The notes below the pieces were generated by a model. The model was given only the letters and a program-made list of their open reading frames with translations. It was not told the origin of the DNA and searched no databases. This document shows, one piece after another, positions 48,464 to 55,389 of a DNA stretch of 64,000 nt. Each line of letters starts with the position of its first letter. Positions within the stretch are counted from its first letter, which is position 1. Source of the DNA: an uncultured Aquitalea sp. (lineage in GTDB: Bacteria > Pseudomonadota > Gammaproteobacteria > Burkholderiales > Chromobacteriaceae). The position numbers and the translations under genes are program-made. The stretch covers positions 62,001 through 126,000 of the forward strand of contig NZ_CAMFLA010000001.1 of the NCBI RefSeq assembly GCF_945957525.1, read 5' to 3'.

Positions 48464-48490
48464 AAAAACCCGGCTCAGGGCCGGGTTTTT
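48464..48490 (-). terminator. Rho-independent terminator of the tRNA-Lys array
   Basis: AAAAACCCGGC and GCCGGGTTTTT form a perfect 11-bp stem with a 5-nt loop, T-rich on both strands, eight bases past the last tRNA-Lys. Confidence 0.88.
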
Positions 48491-48497
48491 CATAAAC

Positions 48498-48573
48498 TGG
48501 TGGGTTGTGAAAGGCTCGAACTTTCGACCTACGGATTAAGAGTCCGCTGCTCTACCAACTGAGCTAACAACCC
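48498..48573 (-). tRNA. tRNA-Lys (CTT anticodon), copy 1
   Basis: A 76-nt cloverleaf with acceptor stem GGGTTGT/ACAACCC, anticodon stem GCGGA/TCCGT, loop CTCTTAA (anticodon CTT), T-loop TTCGAGC and an encoded CCA. It is last in the five-tRNA array. Confidence 0.95.
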
Positions 48574-48650
48574 ATCGATCGACTTGCGTCAATCGGAAAG
48601 ACTGCACTTTACTACAAAACCCGCTTGCTGTGAACCGGATTCAGAAATTC

Positions 48651-48726
48651 TGGTGGGCTGTGAAAGGCTCGAACTTTCGACCTACGGATTAAGAGTCCGC
48701 TGCTCTACCAACTGAGCTAACAGCCC
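48651..48726 (-). tRNA. tRNA-Lys (CTT anticodon), copy 2
   Basis: Identical to the neighbouring CTT copy except for one acceptor-stem pair: GGGCTGT/ACAGCCC in place of GGGTTGT/ACAACCC. CCA is encoded. Confidence 0.95.
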
Positions 48727-48736
48727 ATATCGACAG

Positions 48737-48812
48737 TGGTGGGTCGGGCGAGATTCGAACTCGCGACCAACGGATTAAAAGTCCGCTGCTCTACCGGCTG
48801 AGCTACCGACCC
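48737..48812 (-). tRNA. tRNA-Lys (TTT anticodon), copy 1
   Basis: A 76-nt cloverleaf with acceptor stem GGGTCGG/CCGACCC, anticodon loop CTTTTAA (anticodon TTT), T-arm GCGAG/CTCGC and an encoded CCA. Confidence 0.96.
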
Positions 48813-48853
48813 ACATCATCGATTTTCTTTCGCCCACCACTTGCAAAAAGCGA

Positions 48854-48929
48854 TGGTGGGTCGGGCGAGATTCGAACTCGCGACCAACGGATTAAAAGTC
48901 CGCTGCTCTACCGGCTGAGCTACCGACCC
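48854..48929 (-). tRNA. tRNA-Lys (TTT anticodon), copy 2
   Basis: Identical to the flanking TTT copies, with anticodon loop CTTTTAA, an encoded CCA and the same 41-bp spacer on each side. Confidence 0.96.
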
Positions 48930-48970
48930 ACATCATCGATTTTCTTTCGCCCACCACTTGCAAAAAGCGA

Positions 48971-49046
48971 TGGTGGGTCGGGCGAGATTCGAACTCGCGA
49001 CCAACGGATTAAAAGTCCGCTGCTCTACCGGCTGAGCTACCGACCC
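48971..49046 (-). tRNA. tRNA-Lys (TTT anticodon), copy 3
   Basis: First tRNA of the array, 13 bp downstream of the promoter -10. Identical to the other two TTT copies. Confidence 0.96.
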
Positions 49047-49059
49047 GAAAGAGTTCGCA

Positions 49060-49088
49060 ACTATAGCCAAGCCATTGGTGCTCGTCAA
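49060..49088 (-). promoter_or_regulatory. Promoter of the tRNA-Lys array
   Basis: On the minus strand TTGACG and TATAGT are separated by exactly 17 bp, both close to the sigma-70 consensus, with the first tRNA 13 bp after the -10. An A-rich stretch upstream of the -35 may act as an UP element. Confidence 0.85.
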
Positions 49089-49186
49089 TATTTCGGCGCG
49101 TTTTTTTTCGCAATCGACCGAATTGCAACAATCAATCCCGGCTTGAGGAACCCTGTGGCAGACTGGCGCTCAGACAAACTGTGCGT

Positions 49187-49525
49187 TCAGGAATCCACCT
49201 CCGGCTGGCTTGAAACCACCGACTCCCGCACCCATGTCAGATAAGCAGGCAAACCGTGCGCAATATCCACCGCAATGATTTCCGGCACTTCGTATGGGTG
49301 CAACACTACCAAACGATGTTGCAGTGCCGGGTAGGCTTCTTCGGTGGTTTTGATCAGCAAGGGCAGTTCGCTGTCTTCTTCCAGCTCCCCCTGCCAGCGG
49401 TAGACCGAACGGCAGGCGGGCAGAATGTTGACGCAAGCGGCCAGCCGCTCTTCAACCAGCGTACGCGCGATATGCCTGGCCGTGTCCTGGTCCGGCGCAT
49501 TACAGATCACCAGCATAGATTTCAT
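49187..49525 (-). CDS. cutA: Divalent-cation tolerance protein CutA
   Basis: CutA is a trimeric, ferredoxin-like-fold protein linked to copper tolerance; its exact role is unsettled. The 112-residue sequence has ARHIARTLVEERLAACVNILP, VYRWQGELEEDSELPLLIKTT and the HPYEVPEIIA signature. The length is normal. Its start is only 18 bp from the divergent fxsA start. Confidence 0.95.
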   Translation of the reverse strand: MKSMLVICNAPDQDTARHIARTLVEERLAACVNILPACRSVYRWQGELEEDSELPLLIKTTEEAYPALQHRLVVLHPYEVPEIIAVDIAHGLPAYLTWVRESVVSSQPEVDS

Positions 49526-49543
49526 AACGGATACCCCTGATTC

Positions 49544-49963
49544 ATGCGCGCCCTATTATTTGCTTTGCTGCTTTACCCGTTTCTGGAGATCGCCACGCTG
49601 GTTGCGTTGGCGGATCGTCTAGGCGGCGGCACGGTTTTCCTGATGGTGCTGGCTTCCAGTCTGCTGGGAGTCTGGATGTTGCGCAACCAGAAACTGGGCG
49701 CGCTCATCACGCTGGGCAGCGTCATGCGCCAGGGTGGGCAGGTGTCGCTCTACTCGCTGCTGTGGCCGCTGCGTTACGCCTTGGCCGGACTTCTGTTTGC
49801 CATCCCCGGTATTTTGAGTGATGCTTTTGCTCTGCTGTTATTGCTGCCGTTCAAGGGGCCCAGCATCAATATGGGCAGTGCTTCGCCCTTGCGGGAAGAT
49901 GCGATAGAAGGGGAATATCGTCGTGTGGACGACACTACGCCGCCCGATCGCCGCCTTCACTGA
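49544..49963 (+). CDS. fxsA: FxsA-family membrane protein
   Basis: A 139-residue inner-membrane protein of the FxsA family; E. coli FxsA, when overproduced, relieves F-plasmid exclusion of phage T7. It has three or four hydrophobic helices (ALLFALLLYPFLEIATLVAL, TVFLMVLASSLLGVWML, ALAGLLFAIPGILSDAFALLLLL) and a polar tail. The physiological role is unknown. Its end overlaps the convergent DUF167 gene by seven bases. Confidence 0.9.
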   Translation: MRALLFALLLYPFLEIATLVALADRLGGGTVFLMVLASSLLGVWMLRNQKLGALITLGSVMRQGGQVSLYSLLWPLRYALAGLLFAIPGILSDAFALLLLLPFKGPSINMGSASPLREDAIEGEYRRVDDTTPPDRRLH

Positions 49964-50253
49964 AGTCTCAGCAAGGCCAGCACCGCCGCCGCATCCAGCT
50001 CGCTGGCGATGAGCACCACCTTGTGCCTGCTCTTGTCGCCGCTGACCAGTTCCACATCGCGGCGCGGCGCATCGAACAGTGCCGCCAGCCAGGCGATCAG
50101 TGCCGCATTGGCCTTGCCGTCCACCGGCGGCGCGGCAAGACGTATTTTCAGGCAGTCGCCATGTTCGCCGGCCGCCTCGGTTTTTTTCGCCCCGGGTTGC
50201 ACGTGCAGCGTCAGGCGCACACTATGCCCGTTGCACAGTAGCCAGGGTTTCAT
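49957..50253 (-). CDS. DUF167 (YggU) family protein
   Basis: A 98-residue small alpha/beta protein of the DUF167/YggU family, with the signature VQPGAKKTE, then LKIRLAAPPVDGKANAALIAWLA and VELVSGDKSRHKVV. The function is unknown. It is convergent with fxsA (7-bp overlap) and divergent from dps. Confidence 0.92.
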   Translation of the reverse strand: MKPWLLCNGHSVRLTLHVQPGAKKTEAAGEHGDCLKIRLAAPPVDGKANAALIAWLAALFDAPRRDVELVSGDKSRHKVVLIASELDAAAVLALLRLQ

Positions 50254-50363
50254 GCAGTTTTCCGTAAAAAGGGGAATTCTAGTCCAGAACGCCCACCGCG
50301 CCCAAAAGCATGCCGTCGGGCCGGAGCGATGGATGGAAAACCCGGCAACAAGGAGATATTGGT

Positions 50364-50828
50364 ATGGATATCGGCATCAATGAGCAAGACCGTCAGGAAA
50401 TCGCCCATGGTCTTTCCCGCCTGCTGGCGGATACGTACACCCTCTATCTGAAAACCCACAATTTCCACTGGAACGTCACCGGTCCGATGTTCAACACATT
50501 GCACCTGATGTTCGAAACCCACTACAACGAATTGTCGCTGGCAGTGGATCTTATCGCGGAACGCATCCGCGCTCTGGGACATTACGCGCCGGGCAGCTAC
50601 GCCGAGTACGCCAAGCTGACTTCGATCCCGGAAGCCGTCGGCGTCCCCAAGGCGGAAGACATGATCGCCCAACTGGTGGACGGCCACGAGACTCTCTGTC
50701 GCACCGCTCGCAGCATTTTCCCCATTGTCGACCGCGCTGCGGACGAACCGACTGCCGACCTGCTGACCCAACGCCTGCAGACGCACGAAAAAACCGCCTG
50801 GATGCTGCGCGCCCTGCTGGACAAATAA
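50364..50828 (+). CDS. dps: Dps-family DNA-binding/ferritin-like protein
   Basis: Dps forms dodecamers that store iron, using peroxide, and protect DNA. The 154-residue protein has the ferroxidase segment [28 protein letters not shown] and [16 protein letters not shown]. The N-terminal tail is short with no extra Lys cluster, so DNA binding may be weak. AGGAG sits a few bases upstream of the ATG at 50364. Confidence 0.94.
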   Translation: MDIGINEQDRQEIAHGLSRLLADTYTLYLKTHNFHWNVTGPMFNTLHLMFETHYNELSLAVDLIAERIRALGHYAPGSYAEYAKLTSIPEAVGVPKAEDMIAQLVDGHETLCRTARSIFPIVDRAADEPTADLLTQRLQTHEKTAWMLRALLDK

Positions 50829-50859
50829 GCACGCGCGCTGTTGCCGGCGCACCACCCGC

Positions 50860-50885
50860 AACGCCGCGCCCTGCGCGGCGTTTTT
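50860..50885 (+). terminator. Rho-independent terminator of dps
   Basis: AACGCCGCGC and GCGCGGCGTT form a perfect 10-bp stem with loop CCT, followed by TTT, 32 bp after the dps stop. Confidence 0.9.
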
Positions 50886-50951
50886 GCTGGTCGCCGCAGC
50901 CAAAAGCGCAGCCATGCTACACTTCGGCAAACCGTTATTCTCACTTTGCCC

Positions 50952-51806
50952 ATGTCCAGCCGCCTTGCACGACCGGTATCCCGCCAGACCAATCTTCCCT
51001 TCATGGTGATGATTGCCGTCTCCGTGCTCGCGCATCTGATACTGTTGGGCGCCAGCGCCGTGCGCTGGGTGCTGCCGGTTCATCTACCCGCCGACCAGAT
51101 CATCAGCGTCAAACTCACCGAAAAGCCCGTACTGAACGCCCCCAAGACCGCCAGGCTGGCAGAGAACAACAATCAGGGCCAGGGCAACACCGCCAAGCAA
51201 GGCAAGCTGGCCACGCACAGCGCGCAACGCGGCGCACCCGACCCGATACCAGCCCAGCCAGCCGAACCTGCCGCGGATCAAGCCATGCCGGCCACCATCG
51301 CCCACCCGAAGCCGGGCAAACGCGCCATCACGCCCGCCACGCCAAGCAATGAAGCCGCTCCTGCCTTCTCTTCGGCCAACCTGCTGGGGCAGATCGATAA
51401 TCTGATGGCCAGCAAAGGCGACGACGGACTGCGCGACAGCCCCCAGGAAACCGGCAACGCCAACGGCAGCGGGGACAGCGCACGACGTTACGAATGGGCC
51501 CGGTACCAGACCGACTGGCGCCAGAAAATCGAACGCATCGGCAATATGAACTATCCGGATGAAGCCCGTCGCCAGAACGTGCACGGCTCCGTCACACTGG
51601 AGGTGATCATAATGCCCTCTGGCGCGCTGAAGAGCAGCCGCGTACTGCGCGGCTCCGGACACAACGTGCTGGATGACGCCGCCCTCAACATCGTGCGCAT
51701 GAGCGCCCCCTTCAGCGCCTTTCCGGCCTCGCTCTCCGGCCAGGGGCCGCGCAAGATCACGCAAACCTTCGCCTTTACCAAAGAAAACCAGCTCAGCAGC
51801 CGCTAA
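50952..51806 (+). CDS. TonB-like energy transducer
   Basis: A 284-residue inner-membrane-anchored protein with a single N-terminal transmembrane helix (MVMIAVSVLAHLILLGASAV), a Pro/Ala/Gln-rich periplasmic linker and a C-terminal TonB domain (NYPDEARRQNVHGSVTLEVIIMPSGALKSSRVLRGSGHNVLDDAA). TonB transmits proton-motive force to outer-membrane transporters. exbB and exbD are not adjacent. Proteins of this form accompany gshB in many betaproteobacteria; here a small unknown gene follows. The start is the ATG at 50952. Confidence 0.88.
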   Translation: MSSRLARPVSRQTNLPFMVMIAVSVLAHLILLGASAVRWVLPVHLPADQIISVKLTEKPVLNAPKTARLAENNNQGQGNTAKQGKLATHSAQRGAPDPIPAQPAEPAADQAMPATIAHPKPGKRAITPATPSNEAAPAFSSANLLGQIDNLMASKGDDGLRDSPQETGNANGSGDSARRYEWARYQTDWRQKIERIGNMNYPDEARRQNVHGSVTLEVIIMPSGALKSSRVLRGSGHNVLDDAALNIVRMSAPFSAFPASLSGQGPRKITQTFAFTKENQLSSR

Positions 51807-51821
51807 GCCGCAAGGAACACC

Positions 51822-52196
51822 ATGTACGAAGTCAATCGCAGCATCGCCCTCATCCGCCCCAATGCGCCTTTTCTCACCTGGTTGAAAAGCCTGCCCGGCG
51901 GACTGGACGCCGGCTTGCGACTGGAAGATCTGGCCGCCGACTGCAATGCCCTGCTGATTCCGCCGGTGGATGACGCAGACAGCGCTGCCGACTTTGTCCT
52001 GCATCATTACCAGACGCTGTTCCAGGCCGAGCTTGCCGACTGGTGCGAAGATGAAACGCTGTGGCCGGCGCCGCTGACGGCCGAGCGTTTTTCCGAATGG
52101 TTCTCGGTGGAAATCCATTCGGTCCTGACCGACCTTGTCGACGCGCCGTTAGAGCGCGAGGCCTTTGTTCCGCTGGACCTCAACGCCGAGGATTGA
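51822..52196 (+). CDS. Hypothetical acidic protein (124 aa)
   Basis: A 124-residue soluble, acidic protein starting MYEVNRSIALIRPNAPFLTWL, rich in Asp, Leu and Ala, with no signal peptide. CAAGGAA precedes the ATG, and it follows the TonB-like gene by 15 bp, so it is probably cotranscribed. It resembles small hypothetical proteins that I cannot assign to a function. Confidence 0.8.
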   Translation: MYEVNRSIALIRPNAPFLTWLKSLPGGLDAGLRLEDLAADCNALLIPPVDDADSAADFVLHHYQTLFQAELADWCEDETLWPAPLTAERFSEWFSVEIHSVLTDLVDAPLEREAFVPLDLNAED

Positions 52197-52235
52197 GGCC
52201 CGGCTTCACTGCAAGCACAAAAAAGGGGAAACACA

Positions 52236-52643
52236 ATGACGCATGAAACCCGCATCAAGGTGCGCGGCTACCATCTGGACCTGTACAGCCACGTTAACAA
52301 CGCCCGCTACCTGGAGTTTCTGGAAGAGTCCCGCTGGACCTTCTTCGAAGAGCGCGGAGACTTGCCCTGGTTCCTGCAGTCCGGCCTCGCCATGGTGGTG
52401 GTCAACATCAATATCGACTACCGCTACCCGGCCACCATGGGCGACGAGCTGGCCATTGCCACCTCGGTGAAAACCATCAGTACCCGCAGCGCGGTGCTGC
52501 ATCAGCGCGTAACGCTGGCCGGCACTGACAAAGTGGTGGCGGAAGCGGATGTCACCTTCGTCATCTTCGACGCAAAGCAGAACAAGGCGGTGGCGCTGGA
52601 AAGCCGCCTCAAGGAACTCCTGCAATCCATGCAGGACCAATAA
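52236..52643 (+). CDS. Hotdog-fold acyl-CoA thioesterase (4HBT family)
   Basis: A 135-residue acyl-CoA thioesterase of the 4-hydroxybenzoyl-CoA/YbgC group. The active-site segment LDLYSHVNNARYLEFLEESR (residues 14-33) carries the Asp-to-Tyr spacing of the family; the long helix and the strand MVVVNINIDYRYPATMGDEL follow. AAAAGGGGAAA precedes the ATG. The acyl substrate is unknown. Confidence 0.9.
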   Translation: MTHETRIKVRGYHLDLYSHVNNARYLEFLEESRWTFFEERGDLPWFLQSGLAMVVVNINIDYRYPATMGDELAIATSVKTISTRSAVLHQRVTLAGTDKVVAEADVTFVIFDAKQNKAVALESRLKELLQSMQDQ

Positions 52644-52690
52644 CCCGTTTCGCGGGAGCGCCGCTCTCGCCCCATTCAGGACCGCAGCAC

Positions 52691-53179
52691 ATGAAGAAGG
52701 CATTGATCGCACTGGTGGCGCTGGTAGTGGCAGGACTGGTCGGCTACACCTTGATGGACCGCAACCCCGCGCCGCAGGTGAATTTCACCTCCCTCAAGGG
52801 CGAGCAAGTCAGCACGGAATCTCTCAAGGGCAAAGTTGCGCTGGTGAATTTCTGGGCTACCAGCTGCCCTGGCTGCGTGGAAGAAATGCCGGAAATCAAG
52901 AAGCTGCATCAGGACTACGCCGCACACGGCCTGAAAGTCATTGCGGTGGCGCTCAGCTATGACCCGCCCAATTATGTGCAGGCTTTCGTGGATAAATACC
53001 AGCTGCCCTTTTTTGTGGCGCTGGACAGCCAGGGCGTGATCGGCAAGGCTTTCGGCGACATCCAGCTGGCACCCACCACCTTCCTCATCGACAAGCAGGG
53101 CAATATCATCAAGCGCTATGTCGGGGTAATGGACTTCAAGGAAGTACGCCAGATTCTGGACAGCCAGCTCAAAGGCTGA
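52691..53179 (+). CDS. TlpA/ResA-type membrane-anchored thioredoxin
   Basis: A 162-residue protein with an N-terminal signal anchor (LIALVALVVAGLVGYTLM) and a periplasmic thioredoxin domain with the active site WATSCPGC (C59, C62). Such proteins reduce disulfides in the periplasm, often for cytochrome c maturation or copper-site assembly. SCPGC is a less usual dipeptide than CEPC or CGPC. No cytochrome genes are adjacent. Confidence 0.9.
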   Translation: MKKALIALVALVVAGLVGYTLMDRNPAPQVNFTSLKGEQVSTESLKGKVALVNFWATSCPGCVEEMPEIKKLHQDYAAHGLKVIAVALSYDPPNYVQAFVDKYQLPFFVALDSQGVIGKAFGDIQLAPTTFLIDKQGNIIKRYVGVMDFKEVRQILDSQLKG

Positions 53180-53205
53180 CGCCGCCAGCCTGTGGTTGGC
53201 CGAAG

Positions 53206-53235
53206 AAAAGCCCCGCAATGCGGGGCTTTTTTCTT
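53206..53235 (+). terminator. Rho-independent terminator of the tlpA-like gene
   Basis: AAAAGCCCCGC and GCGGGGCTTTT form an 11-bp stem with loop AAT, then TTCTT. A TTCGGCCAAC copy (minus strand, 53195-53204) abuts its left arm. Confidence 0.92.
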
Positions 53236-53252
53236 GTGCCGGTCATCCATTC

Positions 53253-54014
53253 TCAAGCATGTCGCCCACCACATACCGGGCAGGCGGGATCGCGCGGAAA
53301 ACGCAGCTGGCGGAATTCACCGCTCAAAGCATCGTACAGGGTAAGGCGGCCAGTAACCGCTGCATGACCGGCCAGCAACTTGATTGCCTCCACCGCCTGC
53401 AGGCTGCCAATTACCCCCACCAGCGGCGACAACACGCCGAAAGTCGCACACGGGCCATCGCCAACCTCGCCCTCTTCGGCAAACAGGCAGTGATAGCAGG
53501 GGGTGCCCGGCTGGCGCGGGTCAAACACCGCCAACTGGCCGGCAAAGCGCACCGCCGCACCGGATACCAGCGGTACTCGGGCAAGCACCGAAGCGCGGTT
53601 GACAGCATGTCGGGTAGCGAAGTTGTCGGAACAGTCCAACACCAGATCGTGCGCGCTCACAGCAGCCTGCAAATCCTCGCCTTGCAAGCGCGCCGCCAGC
53701 GCATGCACCTGTACGGCGGGATTCATCGCATGCATGCGCCGCGCGGCGGATGCCGCCTTGTTGACGCCCAGACTTTGCATGTCGTGGGCAATCTGACGCT
53801 GCAGATTGGTCAGCTCCACCTGGTCGTCATCCGCCAATGTGATGCTGCCTACACCGGCGCTTGCCAGATACAAGGCCACCGGCGAGCCCAGTCCGCCCGC
53901 GCCGACCACCAGCACGCGCGCAGCCAACAGCCGGCGCTGCCCTTCCACATCGATCTCCGGCAACAGAATGTGCCGGCTGTAGCGCAACAGCGCCTCGTCA
54001 TTCAATTCGGTCAT
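53253..54014 (-). CDS. moeB: MoeB/ThiF-type sulfur-carrier adenylyltransferase
   Basis: A 253-residue E1-like enzyme that adenylates the C-terminus of a sulfur carrier (MoaD or ThiS). It starts LLRYSRHILLPEIDVEGQ and has the nucleotide-binding GAGGLGSPVALYLASAGVG, NLQRQIAH, two zinc Cys pairs (CYHC and CPVC) and GPCATFGVLSPLVG. MoeB and ThiF cannot be separated by sequence alone here; the closest pattern is HesA/MoeB/ThiF. The start at 54014 gives the usual MTELNDEALLRYSRH N-terminus. Confidence 0.87.
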   Translation of the reverse strand: MTELNDEALLRYSRHILLPEIDVEGQRRLLAARVLVVGAGGLGSPVALYLASAGVGSITLADDDQVELTNLQRQIAHDMQSLGVNKAASAARRMHAMNPAVQVHALAARLQGEDLQAAVSAHDLVLDCSDNFATRHAVNRASVLARVPLVSGAAVRFAGQLAVFDPRQPGTPCYHCLFAEEGEVGDGPCATFGVLSPLVGVIGSLQAVEAIKLLAGHAAVTGRLTLYDALSGEFRQLRFPRDPACPVCGGRHA

Positions 54015-54069
54015 GGCAGCAAGGGTAGCGCAGCAGTCCGTCGCCGCGCCATAGTCTCGAAGAGCTAGA

Positions 54070-54098
54070 AAACAAAACGCCGGCACAAGGCCGGCGTT
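54070..54098 (-). terminator. Terminator of the ntrYX operon
   Basis: On the minus strand AACGCCGG and CCGGCGTT form an 8-bp stem with a 7-nt loop, followed by TTGTTTTC, 22 bp after the ntrX stop. Confidence 0.85.
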
Positions 54099-54120
54099 GC
54101 GGATAAAACGGAAAGCGCGC

Positions 54121-55389
54121 TTACTCTTCCACCACCTTGCGGGCGAACTTGATGCCCAACTGCTTGAGCTTTCGGTAAAGGTGAGTGCGTTCCAGGCCCA
54201 CTTTCTGCGCCACGCGGCTCATATTGCCGTTTTCCAGCGAGATGTGGTACTCGAAATAGCGGCGCTCCAGCTGCTCGCGCAATTCGCGCAGCGGCATGTT
54301 GAAATCGAAGCCCGACTCTTCCACCGGTTTTTCATGGCGGAACTGCGCCAGCACCTTGTTCACTTCCGGCGCATCCACGTCGTCCGACTCAGACGTCAGC
54401 GCCAGGCTCTTGATGATGCTGCGCAGCTGCTCGAGGTTGCCCGGCCAGTCGTACTGGCGCAGCGCGTTGAGCGCAGCTGTGGTGAGCTTCTTGTTGGGTA
54501 CCTGTTTGGACTCCACCAGCTCGATCAGGATCTGCTCGGCAATGAAGATGATGTCTTCGGAATGCTCGCGCAGCGGCGGAATCGGCACAATGACGCTGGA
54601 GAGCGCAGTCAACAGACGGTTGTCGCACTCCGGATCAACCAGCAGCTCCTGCAAGGGGCGACTGCAGGAACAGAGCAGGCGCACATTGAAGCGGTCTAGC
54701 TTGGACAGCAGGAACAGCAGCCCCTGCTGGATGCGGCGATTGTATTGGCCGATTTCCGGCAGGTAGAGCACGCCGTTGTTTGCCTTCTGCAGCAACTCCA
54801 GCGGCGCGTCGGCCAGCTGCTCGGGCTTGGCCGGCGTCACCCACGGGGTATTGCCCTGATGGAAGAAGCGCGCCACCAGCTCGAAACCGGAACCCGGCTC
54901 GCCGGTCAGCAGCACCGGCGACTTCACTTTGGCCACGCGCTCCAGCTGGCGTTTGAGTTCCTGGATCGGCTCGCTGCGCCCCAGTTTGTCCAGGTTGAGC
55001 GAGGTATTGGCCTGCATGTCGCCATACTTGAGCGCGCGCTGCACCGTGGTGAGCAGCTTTTGCAGGGCAATGGGTTTTTCCAGAAAGTCGAAGGCGCCGA
55101 TGCGCGTGGCTTCGACTGCGGTATCGATGCTGGCGTGACCCGACATCATCACCACCGGCATATTGAGCTGACCGGACTTGGCCCACTCCTTCAACAGGGT
55201 GACGCCGTCGCAATCAGGCATCCAGATGTCCAGCAGCACCAGCGCCGGGCGCGTCTGATTGCGCAATTGCCTCGCCACTTCGGCATTTTCCGCCAAAGCG
55301 ACCGTGTATCCCTCATCCTGCAGGATCTCCGAGAGCAGTTCACGAATCCCGATCTCGTCATCAACTATCAATATATCGCTGCTACGCAT
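54121..55389 (-). CDS. ntrX: NtrX-like response regulator with degenerate AAA+ domain
   Basis: A 422-residue response regulator paired with NtrY. The receiver domain is complete (D10, D11, phosphorylatable D54, K105). The central domain is a reduced sigma-54 activator AAA+ module: Walker A reads GEPGSGFE (the lysine is Phe169), Walker B reads LYLPEI (the Asp is Pro211), and the GAFTGA loop is missing, with only about 35 residues between them. The C-terminal Fis-type helix-turn-helix is intact (NMSRVAQKVGLERTHLYRKLKQLG). It should bind DNA but not remodel sigma-54 holoenzyme. Confidence 0.93.
   Translation of the reverse strand: MRSSDILIVDDEIGIRELLSEILQDEGYTVALAENAEVARQLRNQTRPALVLLDIWMPDCDGVTLLKEWAKSGQLNMPVVMMSGHASIDTAVEATRIGAFDFLEKPIALQKLLTTVQRALKYGDMQANTSLNLDKLGRSEPIQELKRQLERVAKVKSPVLLTGEPGSGFELVARFFHQGNTPWVTPAKPEQLADAPLELLQKANNGVLYLPEIGQYNRRIQQGLLFLLSKLDRFNVRLLCSCSRPLQELLVDPECDNRLLTALSSVIVPIPPLREHSEDIIFIAEQILIELVESKQVPNKKLTTAALNALRQYDWPGNLEQLRSIIKSLALTSESDDVDAPEVNKVLAQFRHEKPVEESGFDFNMPLRELREQLERRYFEYHISLENGNMSRVAQKVGLERTHLYRKLKQLGIKFARKVVEE

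Larger units (their letters stand above)
48737..49046 (-). repeat. Tandem repeat of 117 bp carrying tRNA-Lys(TTT), three copies
   Basis: The three TTT tRNA genes start every 117 bp and are identical. The two 41-bp spacers between them, which contain TTTTCTTTCGCCCACCACTT, are also identical. This shows recent duplication or continuing homogenisation. Confidence 0.95.

Noticed and set aside
48737..49046. Regular repeats with equal spacers, as in a CRISPR array
   Set aside because: The repeat unit is a complete tRNA-Lys gene and the spacers are identical, not unique.
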